This document shows, piece after piece, positions 22,801 to 34,600 of a stretch of DNA of 64,000 nucleotides. A model generated the notes under the pieces. It had not been told where the DNA came from, ran no database searches, and saw only the letters and a program-made list of their open reading frames with translations. Made by a program: the position numbers and the translations under genes. The DNA comes from Crambe crambe (Eukaryota; Porifera; Demospongiae; Poecilosclerida; Crambeidae), in the NCBI GenBank assembly GCA_963924555.1, contig OZ004583.1, positions 6,276,582 to 6,340,581 of the forward strand. The letters run 5' to 3'. Numbering within the stretch: the first letter of the stretch is position 1; each line of letters starts with the position of its first letter.

Positions 22801-22833
<33 letters not shown>
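22801..22833. repeat. Poly-C run of 33 bases
   Basis: An uninterrupted homopolymer of C within the intron. It is near the upper limit of what sequencing resolves, so its true length is uncertain. It could form G-quadruplex DNA on the other strand. Confidence 0.9.
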
Positions 22834-24741
22834 AGTTTCTGTTGAAGTGCAAAGGCAGGTGGACTAGCTATTTCAAGAGAGACACTTGAAATACAATACC
22901 CTTCTACGCACCTGTGCTGGGCATGGGGCTCGAGTGCTTTGCTGCAATGCCCCCTTAGCAACTGATGTGGTTGCTACTGTATGGCCGGAAATGTATACAA
23001 CGATTTTAATTTGATGCTTTGGTGGTTTATCACCAAAAATAAAACTGTCAAAAAGTCACATGGTTTAATTAAGTTCATGCATACGTACACATGCACATAT
23101 TGCGTGCCATTTATTGCACACTGCTACATGCAGCTGCCATACTGTATGTCTTTGCTGAAGTATATTCTACTGAAGAAGGAGAATCCAGTCCTGAATCCAG
23201 TCCTGCCTGTGTGCTTGCTGGAGAGAAAGTCATACTGATAGACCTTCCCTGGGGTAAATTAGAGCTGTAGCACCTTGAACCTGCAAAGCCATCACTGTAA
23301 AGAAAGCTTGGTGATTTGAGAGCTTAATTTTCATTCTCTTCATTTGGCACTTCTTATGTCTAAAATCAGGTTAAATCTAAAAGGTCCAAAATCCAACACT
23401 TTCCTAATATTAATCGTCTTCTATGTCACTATATAGACAGTAGCTTCTTAGCTTTGACACACTCATGCCAGTTAGAAGTCTTGATTTCCCTTCCTTACGA
23501 AATAATACCGTAATACCGTAACTCTTTAACTTTCTAAATCTACAAGTCAAAAATCAAGAAAGCATCATGCTACCCACACAGCTGATTCAATTTATTGGGA
23601 GAAAATGTTTGCATTTCTATTGCTATTTCTATTGCTTGGATACCAGGCTCAAGGGTATGAATCTGAACTTGTCATGAAGCAAGTTTACTGTTCTTATAAT
23701 TTCAATGTAGAACACGGTCTACATCTCCTTCAAAACATCCAAATGAGGGTGTATGATTTTGTATAAACTTAATATGTCATGTTACTTACCTACGATGTAG
23801 TACACCCCTTCTACCTAGATTGGGACCTGTGCTGGGCATGGGGCTCACCCCCACAATCAGTGCTTTGCTGCAATGCCCCCTTAGCAACTGATGTGGTTGC
23901 TATATTTGGTCATGCCTCACCCTGTCCTGTTTTATGCTGCTTAAGTCAGCTTGGGTGAGACATGTTGGGTGGTGAATACCCATGCTGTGCCCAGCACTTG
24001 GTCCTAGCAAGACCCAAGCCTTGTTAGGCTACACAGGAAGTGGGCGGGTGGGTGAATTTTTCAGCTCTGCTATCGTACGCTTGCCTTCTGCTTCTCAGTC
24101 TGACCACTGCTTGAGTATCACCCCTACTGCGCAACCATGTGCCTATGCAACCTTCCCAGTCACTTGCACGCTCATTCCACATGCCTATTAACCTGGGTTA
24201 ATAGTATACCATTAACCCTCATTGATGAAGTGACTCACTGTTCTAAAGGTACTACTTCAGAGAACATATTTGAAGCATGTAATTATATGAATTTCAGAAT
24301 GATATCAAGATCTTAATTTGATCATCTTGGTTTGAAAATTAGGCTTCATGTACATTTCGTATGTAGCTTGTAAACTTTAACAAGCTCTAACATCTTGCTT
24401 GAAATTGTACATTTAGTAACATTTGGCAGACTGGCCATTTCTGCCTGTGTCAGTGGAATATTATCCTCATCTTCAGAAACTAGCTACTGCTCCAGTCAAA
24501 ATTAAATTGAATGGTTAGGAAATATTTTCAAGCTGAAATATTTTGTAGTTGGCCTCTGGTCAGCTGATATTAATTCTCATATATGTATTATCAGTGCAAG
24601 TTAGAGCACATGAGCTAAGTGTGTATTTTAATATTCATCACATGGTGTTTTAGCAGCTGCTTCTTGAAGCAAAAAGAGCTTCCACACTGATTATTTTCCT
24701 CTATATTTTCCCAACCCCATGGGTGTTTATAATACATCTAT

Positions 24742-26518
24742 TCTTCTTCAGGGATCCAATGCTCCAGCAATTTCTGAGCAGATGAAACCATACTCATGAC
24801 AATTGGTTGCAGTTCCATACTTTCAATATCTTCTCCCTCTATTTGCTTCATTACTTCTTCTGAGTAGTTGCTGGAACTTACGCCTATGAAATTCTTTAGC
24901 TGGTTGGTTTGTGGACCGATAGGTCCATTAGCTGGAACAAACTTAGGAGCAATGTTGAGATAGAGAGATGTGACCTCCGAACTCCTCTAATTTGTTTTTG
25001 TTATAAAATTCCATGCCCAGCTGCCATTACAATCCTAGCTGATGCTCCCTACCTGACCTTCAAGTATAACTGAACTTTGGTGTCCAAACGTTCTCCAAGA
25101 AGAACTGGTTTGCTTTATAAGGGCCAGTCCAGCTGGGCTAAATTTTCATTTCTCTAAGAAATCATCTTGCACTACTTATGCTAAAATTCCCATCAGATTT
25201 CACCAAACTTTCCTGGGAGGTCTCTAAATCATCTTCCTATGCTACTGTATAGACAGTTGCTTCTTAGCTTTACCACACTTTCATGCCAGTTAGAAGTCTA
25301 CTGGCTTACTTCATTAGTTACACACAGATTTCCCTTCCTTAATTCATCACAGCAGTCTATTTCTAAATCTACAAGTCAAATATCAAGAAAGCATCATGCT
25401 ACCCACACAGCTGATAGAGTGTTGATTAAAGGACAAGCAAATAGACACACTAACTAATGTTTCAAAGCAGGTCAACACACTAATCAACTTCATATTAAAA
25501 TGTTTTATTGCTTGGATACCAGACTCAAAGGTATGAATCTGAAAAATTTTTGAAATGTTTTCAAGCAAGTATTGTTCTTATAGTTAGAACATGGTCTACA
25601 CACATAATATATATTATCTTCTTCAAAGCAGGTGTTGATTTTATAAAATACACTGTTCTGAAAGGTACAATTTCACGCAGATAAGCATAATAATTATTAT
25701 GAATTTAGAATCAATCGTATCAAGATCAAAACCAATTTGGTTCATTATCAAAGTTCATGTACATTTTGTATGTGGCTTTTAAACTTTAACAGGCTCTAAC
25801 AACTTGCAAGAAATTTTAAATCCAGTCACATTTGGCAGACTGGCCTGAGTCAGTGGAATACTGTCCTCATTTTCAGAAACTAGCTACTGCTCCAGTCAAA
25901 ATTGAATTGAAAATATTTTTTGCTCCATGTATTATGCCTATGGGAAACATTTTTTTCCTCCACATGTGTCCCCCATAGGTGTAATACAGCCAAAAAAATT
26001 GACCGATTTTAGCAGCTGTTTTCTAACAGCCAGTTTGAATGAACTATGATGAATCAAGAGCTAAACTCTTGCCATGTGATCAAAAGGATTGAATTTTGCT
26101 AGAGTAACTTTATCCCTCGAAGTCTAGCTAAACTGGAACCCGTGTTTGAAATATGTTTTTTCTTCTTCTTTTTTTTTTGGGGGGGGGGGGTCATTTGACC
26201 TCGCTTTTAGCAACTGCTGTATTGGTTCACTGAATGATTTATCCCTAACCTTCTTCAAATATAACTGAACTCTATGGTACAAATGTTTTCCAAGGAGAAG
26301 TGGTCTGCCTTGCTTTCTCCATGGCAAGACTTTCACATCACCATCCTCGGTACTTTTTTTCTTTTTGATCCTTCAATAAAGTCCTTCTTGATGGGGTGAA
26401 CAGTTGACTCGGTCACTTTCTGCTTGAGCTCCCTAAGCAGCTGCACCTCCACCATACTGGCTAGCATATTTCCAGGGCTAAACCTGTAGCTACCTCTACC
26501 TGTTAACAATCCAGTCAT
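24742..26518 (-). pseudogene. Pogo/Tigger-like transposase relics
   Basis: On the minus strand, 26336-26124 has GRPLLLGKHLYHRVQLYLKK, similar to the helix-turn-helix region (GRPxxLxxxLxxxVxxYL) before the catalytic domain of pogo-like transposases. A second such piece lies at about 25120-25030 (GERLDTKVQLYLKVR, then SARIVMAAGHGIL). Farther on, 24988-24742 contains YSEEVMKQIEGEDIESMELQ and ends QKLLEHWIPEEE at a stop, which looks like the C-terminal end of such proteins. The DDE catalytic core was not found. The family is an inference from remembered sequence patterns. Confidence 0.45.
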
Positions 26519-26696
26519 TCAAATTGGGGATCAAAAGTATCAAAGACAGTTCTATCCGGCAGAACTTCTTATTGGTTACGTCTGCTGTTGGTGATCTGGT
26601 TTACTAAAAATGGATTCCAGGAAAGGTTACTGGACCCCACTCGTATGGGGATTCCATTATGTGTCATGAAATCTGACTAGTAAAAGTTGGGCCGTG

Positions 26697-26870
26697 ACTG
26701 CATCATAATTATCAAACCAAGCCATATGGCACCAAAAAATCTAGCTAGATTATGTACTACTTTGACTGCAACATCGTATCAATCTAAGCCCATTTTGATA
26801 TGTGCTGCAGTCAAAGTGCATAGATTTTGGGGGCCATACGGCTTGGTTTGATATGATGCTGCAGTCATAG
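26697..26870. repeat. Foldback element
   Basis: Inverted arms of about 45 bases share ATCAAACCAAGCC, CCAAAA and GACTGCA (left) and their complements (right). A MITE-like palindrome. Confidence 0.65.
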
Positions 26871-27435
26871 TCCAGCTGAATTTGGGGCCACCCCTATTTA
26901 GCATTATTATTTAGAAGAAATTTTTTGCACTCGTAGTATATCAAAAGAGTATTCTTTGGGCTATCTAACAGTAGAAAATCCAAAGTCTGAAGGCTAACTG
27001 TTGCTTAGATTATGACTCTGTCCATATCAATCATGGCCACTTTAGAGTTGTGTAAAGACAGCTACTTTCCTTTCATTGCTAACCTCTGGTGTCTCTGGGT
27101 TCTCTGACCCAAGTGTAGAACTGATGGCTTGGGTTCATAGTGCTAGCTTGATAGCTTGTCACATTCAGTTTAGCAAGTGCCTCTATAAGACTGCTGATGA
27201 GCTTGCACATGCAGAAAGAAGATTTTTCCCAGTATCATCCACAGTCTTTCAGTACAAATTAATTGGAGCCTATCAGCTCTAAAAGCTATAGAAATACTTG
27301 CTCTCTTGCTTGCTGTCAAATGTTGCCTAGTAATGATTACAATATAAAATATACTAATTATATTTTACTAGTTACTACATCAGTATGTTATCTGTCCAGA
27401 AACATTTCATTAATGGTTTCTTACTATACTTGTAG

Positions 27436-29610
27436 GAGACCACGATTCTTGTCAGGATGAAGTAGATGAAAAAGAATTTCTCAAAGTGATTCAAGAAGCC
27501 ATCAACAAATCTGGAGCGATAAAACGAAAATTAGTACATTCTGTCTTTCTAGGCTCTCCTGGTTCTGGAAAGAGTTCGTTAATCACTCGCCTTGTTCGCA
27601 AAGAACTAAAGGACTTCTCTCCCTCCACTGGTGTCTGTGAACCTGTCGTTATAGTGGATGTTGGAATAGAAGATTCTTCTGCCAAACATGCATCAGTTAC
27701 AGTTCTACTACAGGCTGGAGAGTGGTCCGAAGCCGAGTTTGAGGTGTCTGTCGTGAGGCAAATGAACAAGGAAAGCATAACAATCACACCCAAAACAATG
27801 ACACCCAAAGCAGTGCCTCCTCCTGCACCATCCACTGCTAGTGAGAGTGCATCACCAGTGCAGACTAGCACCACTACGATTGCTCCACCTCAACCAATAG
27901 CATCTCCACTTGTATCACAGTCTGCAAATCCATGTCAAACCAGTGGCTCTGCCACTTCAGAAATGTTAACAAGTGATGGAGTAGATCTCTCAAGGAGACA
28001 ACTTTTGCAACCACCACCTCCACCATCAATCCAGAACATTTCATCTGTAATAAGAAAATATGGCTACAGCAGAGTTCAAAGGTATCTAAAGAACTCCTAT
28101 TCGATTTATTTGACTGATACTGGTGGTCAAGTGGAGTTCCAAGAGATGGTGCCTCTCCTGATATCTGGACCATCCATATTTTTCTTCCTATTTCGCATCG
28201 ATCAAGATCTCCGCAGCAAATTCAAAATATCGTATCGAAAAAAAGACAGAACAGTTATCAATTCGTATGTATCTTCCATCAGCACAGAGGATGCTCTGCT
28301 GCAGTGCCTTGCTAGTGTCGATGCCATGGATATAACTGGCCAAAGTGATGTCAAGATCCATCAACCTCTTATCTTCATCGTAGGCACACACAAGGATCTG
28401 CTTGGTTCCAATGCTGAAGAGAAAATCAGCGAGATAGACCGACAGTTGAACGATTTAATCAATAGGCATGGATACCAGCACTTGGTTCAGTATGCAGATC
28501 AGCATTCTAACAGGTTGATGTTCACTGTTGATAATTACAGCAAGAGTGAAGAGGACTTTGAACGCATCCGATCACGAGTCAGTGAAATAGTAATCGGTGG
28601 AGATGAGTTTGCCATTGACTATCCTATCAGCTACTTGCAGTTCAGCCTTGATTTTGAAAATTTGAAGAAGAGCATAGTTCCTCTTGACGAATGTGTGGCT
28701 CTAGCTGCTCAGTATGGCATCAGTAAAGACCAAGTAAAGCATCTGTTGCGATTTCTCCATACCCGAATTGGAAGGATCAAGTATTTTCCCGTCAAAGGCT
28801 TGCATGACATCGTCGTACGAGAACCTCAAGTGCTTTTCAATAAAGTTACAGATCTTATTGTTGAGACATTTTCTTCAAATCGGCTTTTTCGACAAGAACT
28901 CTCTGATTTTAAGCATAGGGGCATCATTTCTGCTTCAGTTTTCAAGAAAGTGATAACAGCAGAAGATGGCATCGATCCAAATTCATTCTTGCAATTACTG
29001 GTACATCTCCGCATCATATCACAAATCACCACATCAAGAGATAAAGAAGACCGGTATTTCATCCCATGTGTCCTTAACCATGTCCAGGCGTCACAAACTC
29101 CTGACGAAGTATCCAGTATCCCCACACTCTACATTGAGTTTGAATGTAATCACTGCCCTAAGGGGATATTCGGTGTTTTAATAAACACCTTGATCACTAC
29201 TAGTCTCAAAAGCTGGTTCAAATGGGAACTTCTTCCAAATTTCATATTCAGGGACCAAGTATCATTCCGTGTCGGTTGCTATGAAGATCGAGTGACTCTT
29301 AAATTCTTTGCATCCCATTTGCAAGTAATTCTACATCCATCTGGACGCAAATCAAAACACGCTCACATCAGTTATCTATGTAACGATATTTGTAAAGTTA
29401 TAGAGAAGAGCATCCATTCTTCAGTAGAGGATCTTCACTACGACAGTACCAAGACCCAACATTACTTCTGTTGCAAGTGTGAACTGTGTTCATCGAATCA
29501 TCGTGTCAAATATCAAGGCTGGGTGCAAGCAGACTACTTCATGTACTGCAGTAAAAAACACGAGATCTGTATTTTATCAGAAGACAACCTGGTCTGGTTT
29601 CGACCTAAAG
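27436..29610 (+). CDS. Gene A exon 12: ROC-COR (ROCO) GTPase domain
   Basis: A single 725-codon exon, phase 1-1, from CTTGTAG to GTGTGTA. The G1/P-loop GSPGSGKS is at exon residues 40-47. A Pro/Thr/Ser-rich insert (about 115-195) separates it from the G3 motif DTGGQ (about 227) and G4 THKD (about 317). The COR-like region follows (about 390-590), with YPISYLQFSLDFENLKKSIV, VVREPQVLFNKVTDLIVETF, HRGIISASVFKK and EDRYFIPCVLNHVQ, the usual order of ROCO proteins. The tail has Cys pairs (CNHC; CCKCELC) and ends LSEDNLVWFRPK. ROCO GTPases relay signals by a GTP cycle and dimerise through COR. There is no LRR or kinase here; death domains replace them. It is intact, and diverges from gene B with both silent and replacement changes. 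Confidence 0.85.
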
Positions 29611-29978
29611 GTGTGTATTAAATAAAGTAATAATATTATCATAATAGGTACATATTTAATTATAGCTAATGTAGATTTCCATTCACCCATACTGATAGCT
29701 AGTTTCTTCTTCTTCTTCTTATTTTCTTCTCCTCCTCCTCCTCCTTTTTTCTTCTTCTCCTCTCTTTCTCCTCTTTTTCTTCTTCTTCTTCTCCTCCTCC
29801 TTTTTCTTCTCCTCCTCCTTCTTTTTCTTCTTCTCCTTTTTCTTCTCTCCTCCTTTTTCTTCTTCTCCTTTTTCTTCTCCTCTTTTCTTCTTCTCTTCTT
29901 TCTTCTTCTTCTCTTCTTTCTTCTTCTTCTCTTCTTCTTCTCCTTCTTCTATCTAAATTATTTTTTTTTCTTTTATAG
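29611..29978. repeat. Polypyrimidine tract (CTT/CTC)n in intron 12
   Basis: Roughly 250 bases (about 29700-29952) are almost only C and T on the + strand, built from TTC, TCC and CTT units, directly upstream of the acceptor of exon 13. Such tracts can form triplex (H-DNA) structures. Gene B has no equivalent, only a T-rich stretch near 56940. Confidence 0.85.
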
Positions 29979-30017
29979 TGGATGAAAAATTATGTGGAAG
30001 TAATGATTCATTAAAAG
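29979..30017 (+). CDS. Gene A exon 13: 13-codon linker
   Basis: A tiny phase 1-1 exon between CTTTTATAG and GTAACATT, encoding DEKLCGSNDSLK. Splice sites and frame fit, but gene B has no counterpart, so it may be optional or a prediction artefact. Confidence 0.45.
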
Positions 30018-30107
30018 GTAACATTTGCCGTATGAATAAGTTATTTTGCATTCATTCTCATAGGAATGTTTGTCCTTATTGTAGCAGGGGAGGAGAGTTG
30101 GTCACAT

Positions 30108-30183
30108 TACATAATAATAATAATAACAATATAATAATAATAACAATAATAATAATAATAATAATAAAATAATAATAATAATC
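30108..30183. repeat. (AAT)n microsatellite
   Basis: AAT/ATA triplet repeats with a few interruptions in intron 13. Confidence 0.9.
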
Positions 30184-30262
30184 TCCCAAGACTTTGTGTA
30201 GGCACATGTATAGCTATACACAGTTTGCTAGCTTACAGTTTAATGAAGTCTCACCCTTTCAG

Positions 30263-30325
30263 AATGCAATGTGCCAGTTTCAGCAATCCAAGAAGTTCAG
30301 CCATCAATTTTGAATACTGCTCTGG
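30263..30325 (+). CDS. Gene A exon 14: 21-codon linker
   Basis: Phase 1-1, between CCCTTTCAG and GTAAGTG. It encodes CNVPVSAIQEVQPSILNTAL. Gene B has the matching exon at 57260-57322 (CSEPVSAIHEVQPSILNTAL), which supports it as coding. Confidence 0.75.
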
Positions 30326-30410
30326 GTAAGTGTCCCCGGTTGTATACCCCAGTTAGCTATATTGAAAAGCTGCTATCAAGATATTTTGTACTGCTCTACT
30401 CACCCTGCAG

Positions 30411-30665
30411 CTATGACTCACCACCATCAAGTGTCCATGTGCTTGAGAGACCTGACTGAAAATCAACTTCTGGATCTTGGTGGAGCTCTTGGATTGTACT
30501 GGCCAAATCTCAAGATGATGAAATACCTCTGTAAAGAATTAGTGGAAGCATGGTTAAATGGAGCTGACAATGTCCTTGCCACTAGTGGTCAGCCCACTTG
30601 GAGGAGTTTGATAAAAGCTCTAGACGAGATCGGTCAGAAAGGAACAGCTGACAAAATATCAAAAT
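30411..30665 (+). CDS. Gene A exon 15: C-terminal death domain
   Basis: An 85-codon exon, phase 1-1, between CACCCTGCAG and GTGAGTAT. It encodes VSMCLRDLTENQLLDLGGAL, YLCKELVEAWLNGADN, GQPTWRSLIKALDEIGQKGT and ends ADKISK. The LVEAWLxG...TWRSLIKALDEIG pattern is a clear death domain. It is nearly identical in gene B (57408-57662), unlike the variable modules ahead of the GTPase. Death domains bind other death domains to build signalling platforms; the partner is not known here. Confidence 0.85.
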
Positions 30666-30723
30666 GTGAGTATAAATTATTACCTAATGACACAGTCATG
30701 ACAGCAACTGTATCTTGTTTTAG

Positions 30724-30901
30724 CATTGCAGGGTACTACTTCATCTGATTCTTCTGAGCTCTTCCATAGTGGAACATCAAAATTTTGTGAGTTTAATAAC
30801 TATGGGGCTTCTTAATTTCTACTTTGGCCACAGTATCACACCCTCTCTCAAATATAACTATTCATCTACATGTACTTTCCTTTGTTTTCATTATAGTGTG
30901 A
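30724..30901 (+). CDS. Gene A exons 16-17: C-terminal tail and stop
   Basis: Exon 16 (30724-30786) follows TTGTTTTAG and encodes LQGTTSSDSSELFHSGTSKF, a Ser-rich tail. A donor GTGAGT follows. The next acceptor (ATTATAG at 30896) gives Leu and then a TGA stop at 30899-30901. In gene B the same arrangement ends after Met (57904-57908). A second frame after this acceptor (CDEEAD...LLE) is open for 12 codons in A, and similar in B, so an alternative end by a different donor is possible. Confidence 0.5.
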
Positions 30902-32362
30902 TGAGGAAGCTGACTTGCCCAACCTCCTCGAGTAATAGTTTCCTCATGCAAATTTCCTTTTTGCTTGAAGCTTCAAAAGTTGAACTTCAGAATAATAACC
31001 CACCAACTGCTATAGCTACTTCATTAAAATTAATGTGACTTTTGTATATGCATTGCTTTGGAACTATGCGCATACGGGTAAGGGGTCACTTGACTCACTT
31101 GTTGCTGAAGGGGTGATGTGAAGAGCAGGGATTTAAGTAGGGTGATAATTATAGGCATGGTTATTGAAATTAGGAGGGCTAGGAGTGATAGGAATGCAAC
31201 TCACCTGGAGAGAGTTTATTCAACAGAGGCAGGAAGCCTAAGCAAGTCTACAATGGATGGAGATTTTCTTGAACTAGGTTCACCAAACTGAAGCCAGCCC
31301 ATTCTCTCAGGCTTGATCAGGAGATTGACCTCACACATACAAGGACATCCTCTTTTCTCCATTATACCACACACAGAAGTCATTGTACAAGTGCCCCTAT
31401 GCTTAACAACTTTAAAAACTTGTATCTCAATAACCATATAACTTCAGGGGCCAAAATTTCATGTGAAGTCATAACTTAGGGTAAGGTATGTGTCCACCAA
31501 TTTTTGGCAAAATCTGGAATGGGTGTCCATTTTGCGTGTTGATTTGGCATGGAATGACCCATAGACAACTGTTATCTGCTGTATAGCAGGAAATTACTTG
31601 TGGGATAAAATTTCATAGACTGAAGTGTATTAACTATACAAAATCCACAATATTGTACCCTTTGTACTGAAGACGCTGTCAGCTAACTACTGGTAACTAT
31701 AACTACTGTATTATCATAACACCACTATTGTATACTAAAGACCAATTCTGTGGGTTGCTGTGTGAAGAAAGTACAAATGAAAGGTCTCTAACCAGCTATG
31801 GGGCTCTGTAGTATAGCCACTAGAAATTATAGTGTTAGGTAAATGATTTTCTTGGTCATATTCAACAACAGCAAAAATGAATTCCATTACCATCCATCCA
31901 TGCATAAGCTGTAATGACAAATAGCTCAAGTAATTTCCTAGAAATCACAAATCCAAGGGCTTTGCATGTGGTTCTGCTTACCAGTACTTGTTTTGTTCAG
32001 ACTCTAGATCCTCAAGAAACCACTAATGAAAAGTCCAAGACTGTTTATATGTGGGGCTTTGTATGTGCAGCTGATAAGATTGGTAAAGTTGAGTCTGCTG
32101 AGATATATATCGGCTCTGGATCAAGGTGACTGGGTATTCTATGAGAATATAGGGTCATACAGCCAGTCTGCGTGGATGCCATTCTGTGGATTTCCCAAGC
32201 CATTTGTCCATTACTTCATCAGAGACAATGAAAAGTATGAAAAATTCTATGGATATAGAATCTATTATAACCGGTCCTCATCCAGAATAGATAGCTAGCT
32301 AGCTACCCCTGATTCATCTACTATAAAACCAGGGTGTAAAGATCCCCCCCCCCCCAAAAAAA

Positions 32363-32395
<33 letters not shown>

Positions 32396-33432
32396 ACTAC
32401 TACCAGTTATACTCACATACATACCTACTCAAAACAATACATAACTAGCTACGTAGATTGAAGGAGGTATCATTCACCCACAGAGATACTATGTTTGTAT
32501 AAAAGATAAAAGAAAGCATACTAGACAAAGTAATTTATTCTTCTTTGCACTGCCCCACCCCCCAACTGTTTACCTAGCTATCAAGCTAAAGATTATAATG
32601 TTACAAAAGATTATAATGTTACATCATGCAGGGAGGAGGCAAGAAAGAGATTCCATTTGGAAATGGAACATTGAACTCATCTGAATTCTTAGGCTATAAT
32701 TATAGCTTATCATAGCTGCTCATTTTTTCACAGCAGCCATTATGAATTACACTGGATAGTACCAGAGAAACAGTAACTTAGTTGCTCAAGGTCAATCTTT
32801 TGTTCTGTATATCCAGCCAACAATCCCTACATACTTAAGCCATAAGCTATGGGTATAGCATACATATTATGTTGGCTGGATATACAGAACAAAGACATAC
32901 CCCACTTCCTTCCTTATCCCTACCTGCTTAATTTTTTGGCTCGTTCCTACTTCTTTTTTTTTTTTGAAGTTTTTTCCCTCATGCTGAATAGATTAGTTGT
33001 TTCTCGGGGGCAAACATGATTCAATTTGAAAATAGCACATGGCACATTTTATGTAAAACCAGCTAGCTTCCTTTGCTTGGCCAAATGGTATAATAGTGGG
33101 TAAAGTTGTTGTTGATAGGACTATTTTGAAGTGTAACTGGAACGAAAACTGCTTCAGTGCTAGAAAATTAATGAGATTTTAAAGTCGTTGGTTTTAAAAG
33201 TTATTTCAACTAGAGAAGCCTGGTTTTTGGAGGTAAAGGGTCGGCTGCTAGATTGACAGTGCGTTGTTAGTGATCCATTACAATAGGCATGCATAGCAGT
33301 GCAGCTCATGTAGCTATGTGCAAAATACTATAATTCCCCCACTATTAATACAGTGCTCACTTTACTAAAACTAAACCTGTATGTACGAATAGATGAGAGG
33401 ATGAGAGTAATCTTCATATTCATCATTGACAG
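30902..33432. other. 3' flank of gene A and start of duplicated spacer
   Basis: No complete gene. A repeat piece at about 31075-31200 is shared with 41735-41880 (GGGAGGGCTAGGAGTGATAGG). Another ends at 31558 with GGCATGGAATGACCC, the terminus of the element family seen complete at 42266-43835. From about 31585 the sequence duplicates 2958 onward, including the coding-like fragment (31914-32298), the AAC repeat and the foldback at 32798-32893. Confidence 0.6.
32798..32893. repeat. Foldback element, TTCTGTATATCCAGCC core
   Basis: Same perfect arms as 4217-4339, with a loop shortened by about 27 bases. Confidence 0.8.
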
Positions 33433-33689
33433 ATTCTAACTTCAGCATTGAGAGAATAAGCAAGGTGTTAGAGGAAGTGGAAGATTGGGATCAAGTTACA
33501 CTATTTCTCTCTCTTCCTGAATCACTAATAGACAGAATCAAGTTGAGTGAGAACTGCACCTAAGCAGGCCCTGGCTGAGATCATGGTGTGCCTTAACCCT
33601 GCTCTTGATTGGGATGGATATGCCAGGGCACTCAGTGATGCAGGTTACCATGCACTTGCTGAGGATGTGACCACCAAGTATATGAAAGG
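33433..33689 (+). pseudogene. Dead death-fold exon, duplicate of 4892-5149
   Basis: Splice acceptor and donor remain, and the sequence matches the intact exon at 4892-5149, but two bases are lost (GTGAGAACTGC against GTGAGAGTACTGC), which shifts the frame. Other changes include GTGCGC to GTGTGC (Arg to Cys). The exon can no longer encode the module. Confidence 0.75.
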
Positions 33690-33995
33690 TGAGAGACTAC
33701 ATACAACACTTTAATTGTTGACCAAACCATGCTCAATGAGCATAACCTATGGAAGCTTCCCAGATGTCATAATAGATAATAATAATTATTACAAAACTAT
33801 TATTTCTACTTCACTCCTAATTTCAGGAGGCCTAGGAGCATATTTATGTAATCTTACCAATATTATTATGTGCATGTGTTCATACAGTCATTGATATACA
33901 TGTAATACCTAATCCAGAATTTTCTTTCAGTAGTGTGTGTGTTAGTCCATGGTGCTAATTCCATATCTCTTCCATAATAAATTATATTGGATCTC

Positions 33996-34245
33996 TATTT
34001 TGTGTTCAACTGAAACTTGAAGGTGAGACCTAACAAAATGATCTCAAGTCACCATCTCTGAACAGTCAACATGGTAGCCATACTTGGTTATGAATAATGT
34101 TAAGAAAAAGTCTCTAATGAGGAACAAGGAATCAACTTTGCCTAGCCCTAAGATTGAGCAAAATAATAATTGCTAAACGAAGTATAGTAACATTCGAAAG
34201 TTCACTGAGCCACCACAAGGTATAATCATCATGCATGACTGCTTC
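33996..34245 (+). other. Mosaic of gene fragments
   Basis: Bases 34004-34190 resemble the end of exon 2 and start of intron 2 of gene B (CAACTGAAACTTGAAGGTGAGACCTAA and the following AACAAGGAATCAACTTTGCC). Bases 34192-34235 match the end of the exon 6 module and its donor (TTCACTGAGCCACCACAAGGTAT). The two pieces are about 8 kb apart in B, so this is a rearranged patchwork, not a gene. Confidence 0.6.
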
Positions 34246-34600
34246 CCAGCTTCCCAGATGTCATAATAGTCCTGTTATTATAATTCCTTTCTTGTTACAG
34301 CATGATGTGCGACCTCCCCAGAGCTGATCAACCACCTGCAGCTAAAGCTTAGAATTTAAATTACTTTATTAGTAGTTATCACTAAACTCCTGCCATTGCA
34401 TGCATGCCCATAGCTAATTGATTACTGGTCATAATGCCCTGATGGCTGGTAGTTTCACTGTTTTAAAAACCTCACTGTGGTCAAAACTTCAAAGCATATT
34501 ATGGATGCCATAGTCTAATTCCTGTTGATATAAACGATACAAGAAATGGGCCGAGGAAACCTGTTGAATGAGTAGCTTATTGACCTTTCTCTAGTATGGA

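Larger units (their letters stand above)
21983..27435. other. Gene A intron 11, repeat-rich
   Basis: A 5.45 kb intron. A block of roughly 500 bases beginning near GGTGATTTGAGAGCTTAATT is present three times (about 22170-22680, 23305-23700, 25115-25600) and once in gene B (52045-52680). It also holds the poly-C run at 22801-22833, pogo-like transposase relics on the minus strand, and a foldback element near 26697. No other coding signal. Confidence 0.6.

Noticed and set aside
27491..28173. Minus-strand open frames opposite the ROCO exon
   Set aside because: They are antisense shadows of the strongly supported + strand coding sequence, and appear equally opposite gene B.
29641..29975. Coding sequence in the polypyrimidine tract
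   Set aside because: The tract is low-complexity and lies in an intron with clear donor and acceptor on either side.
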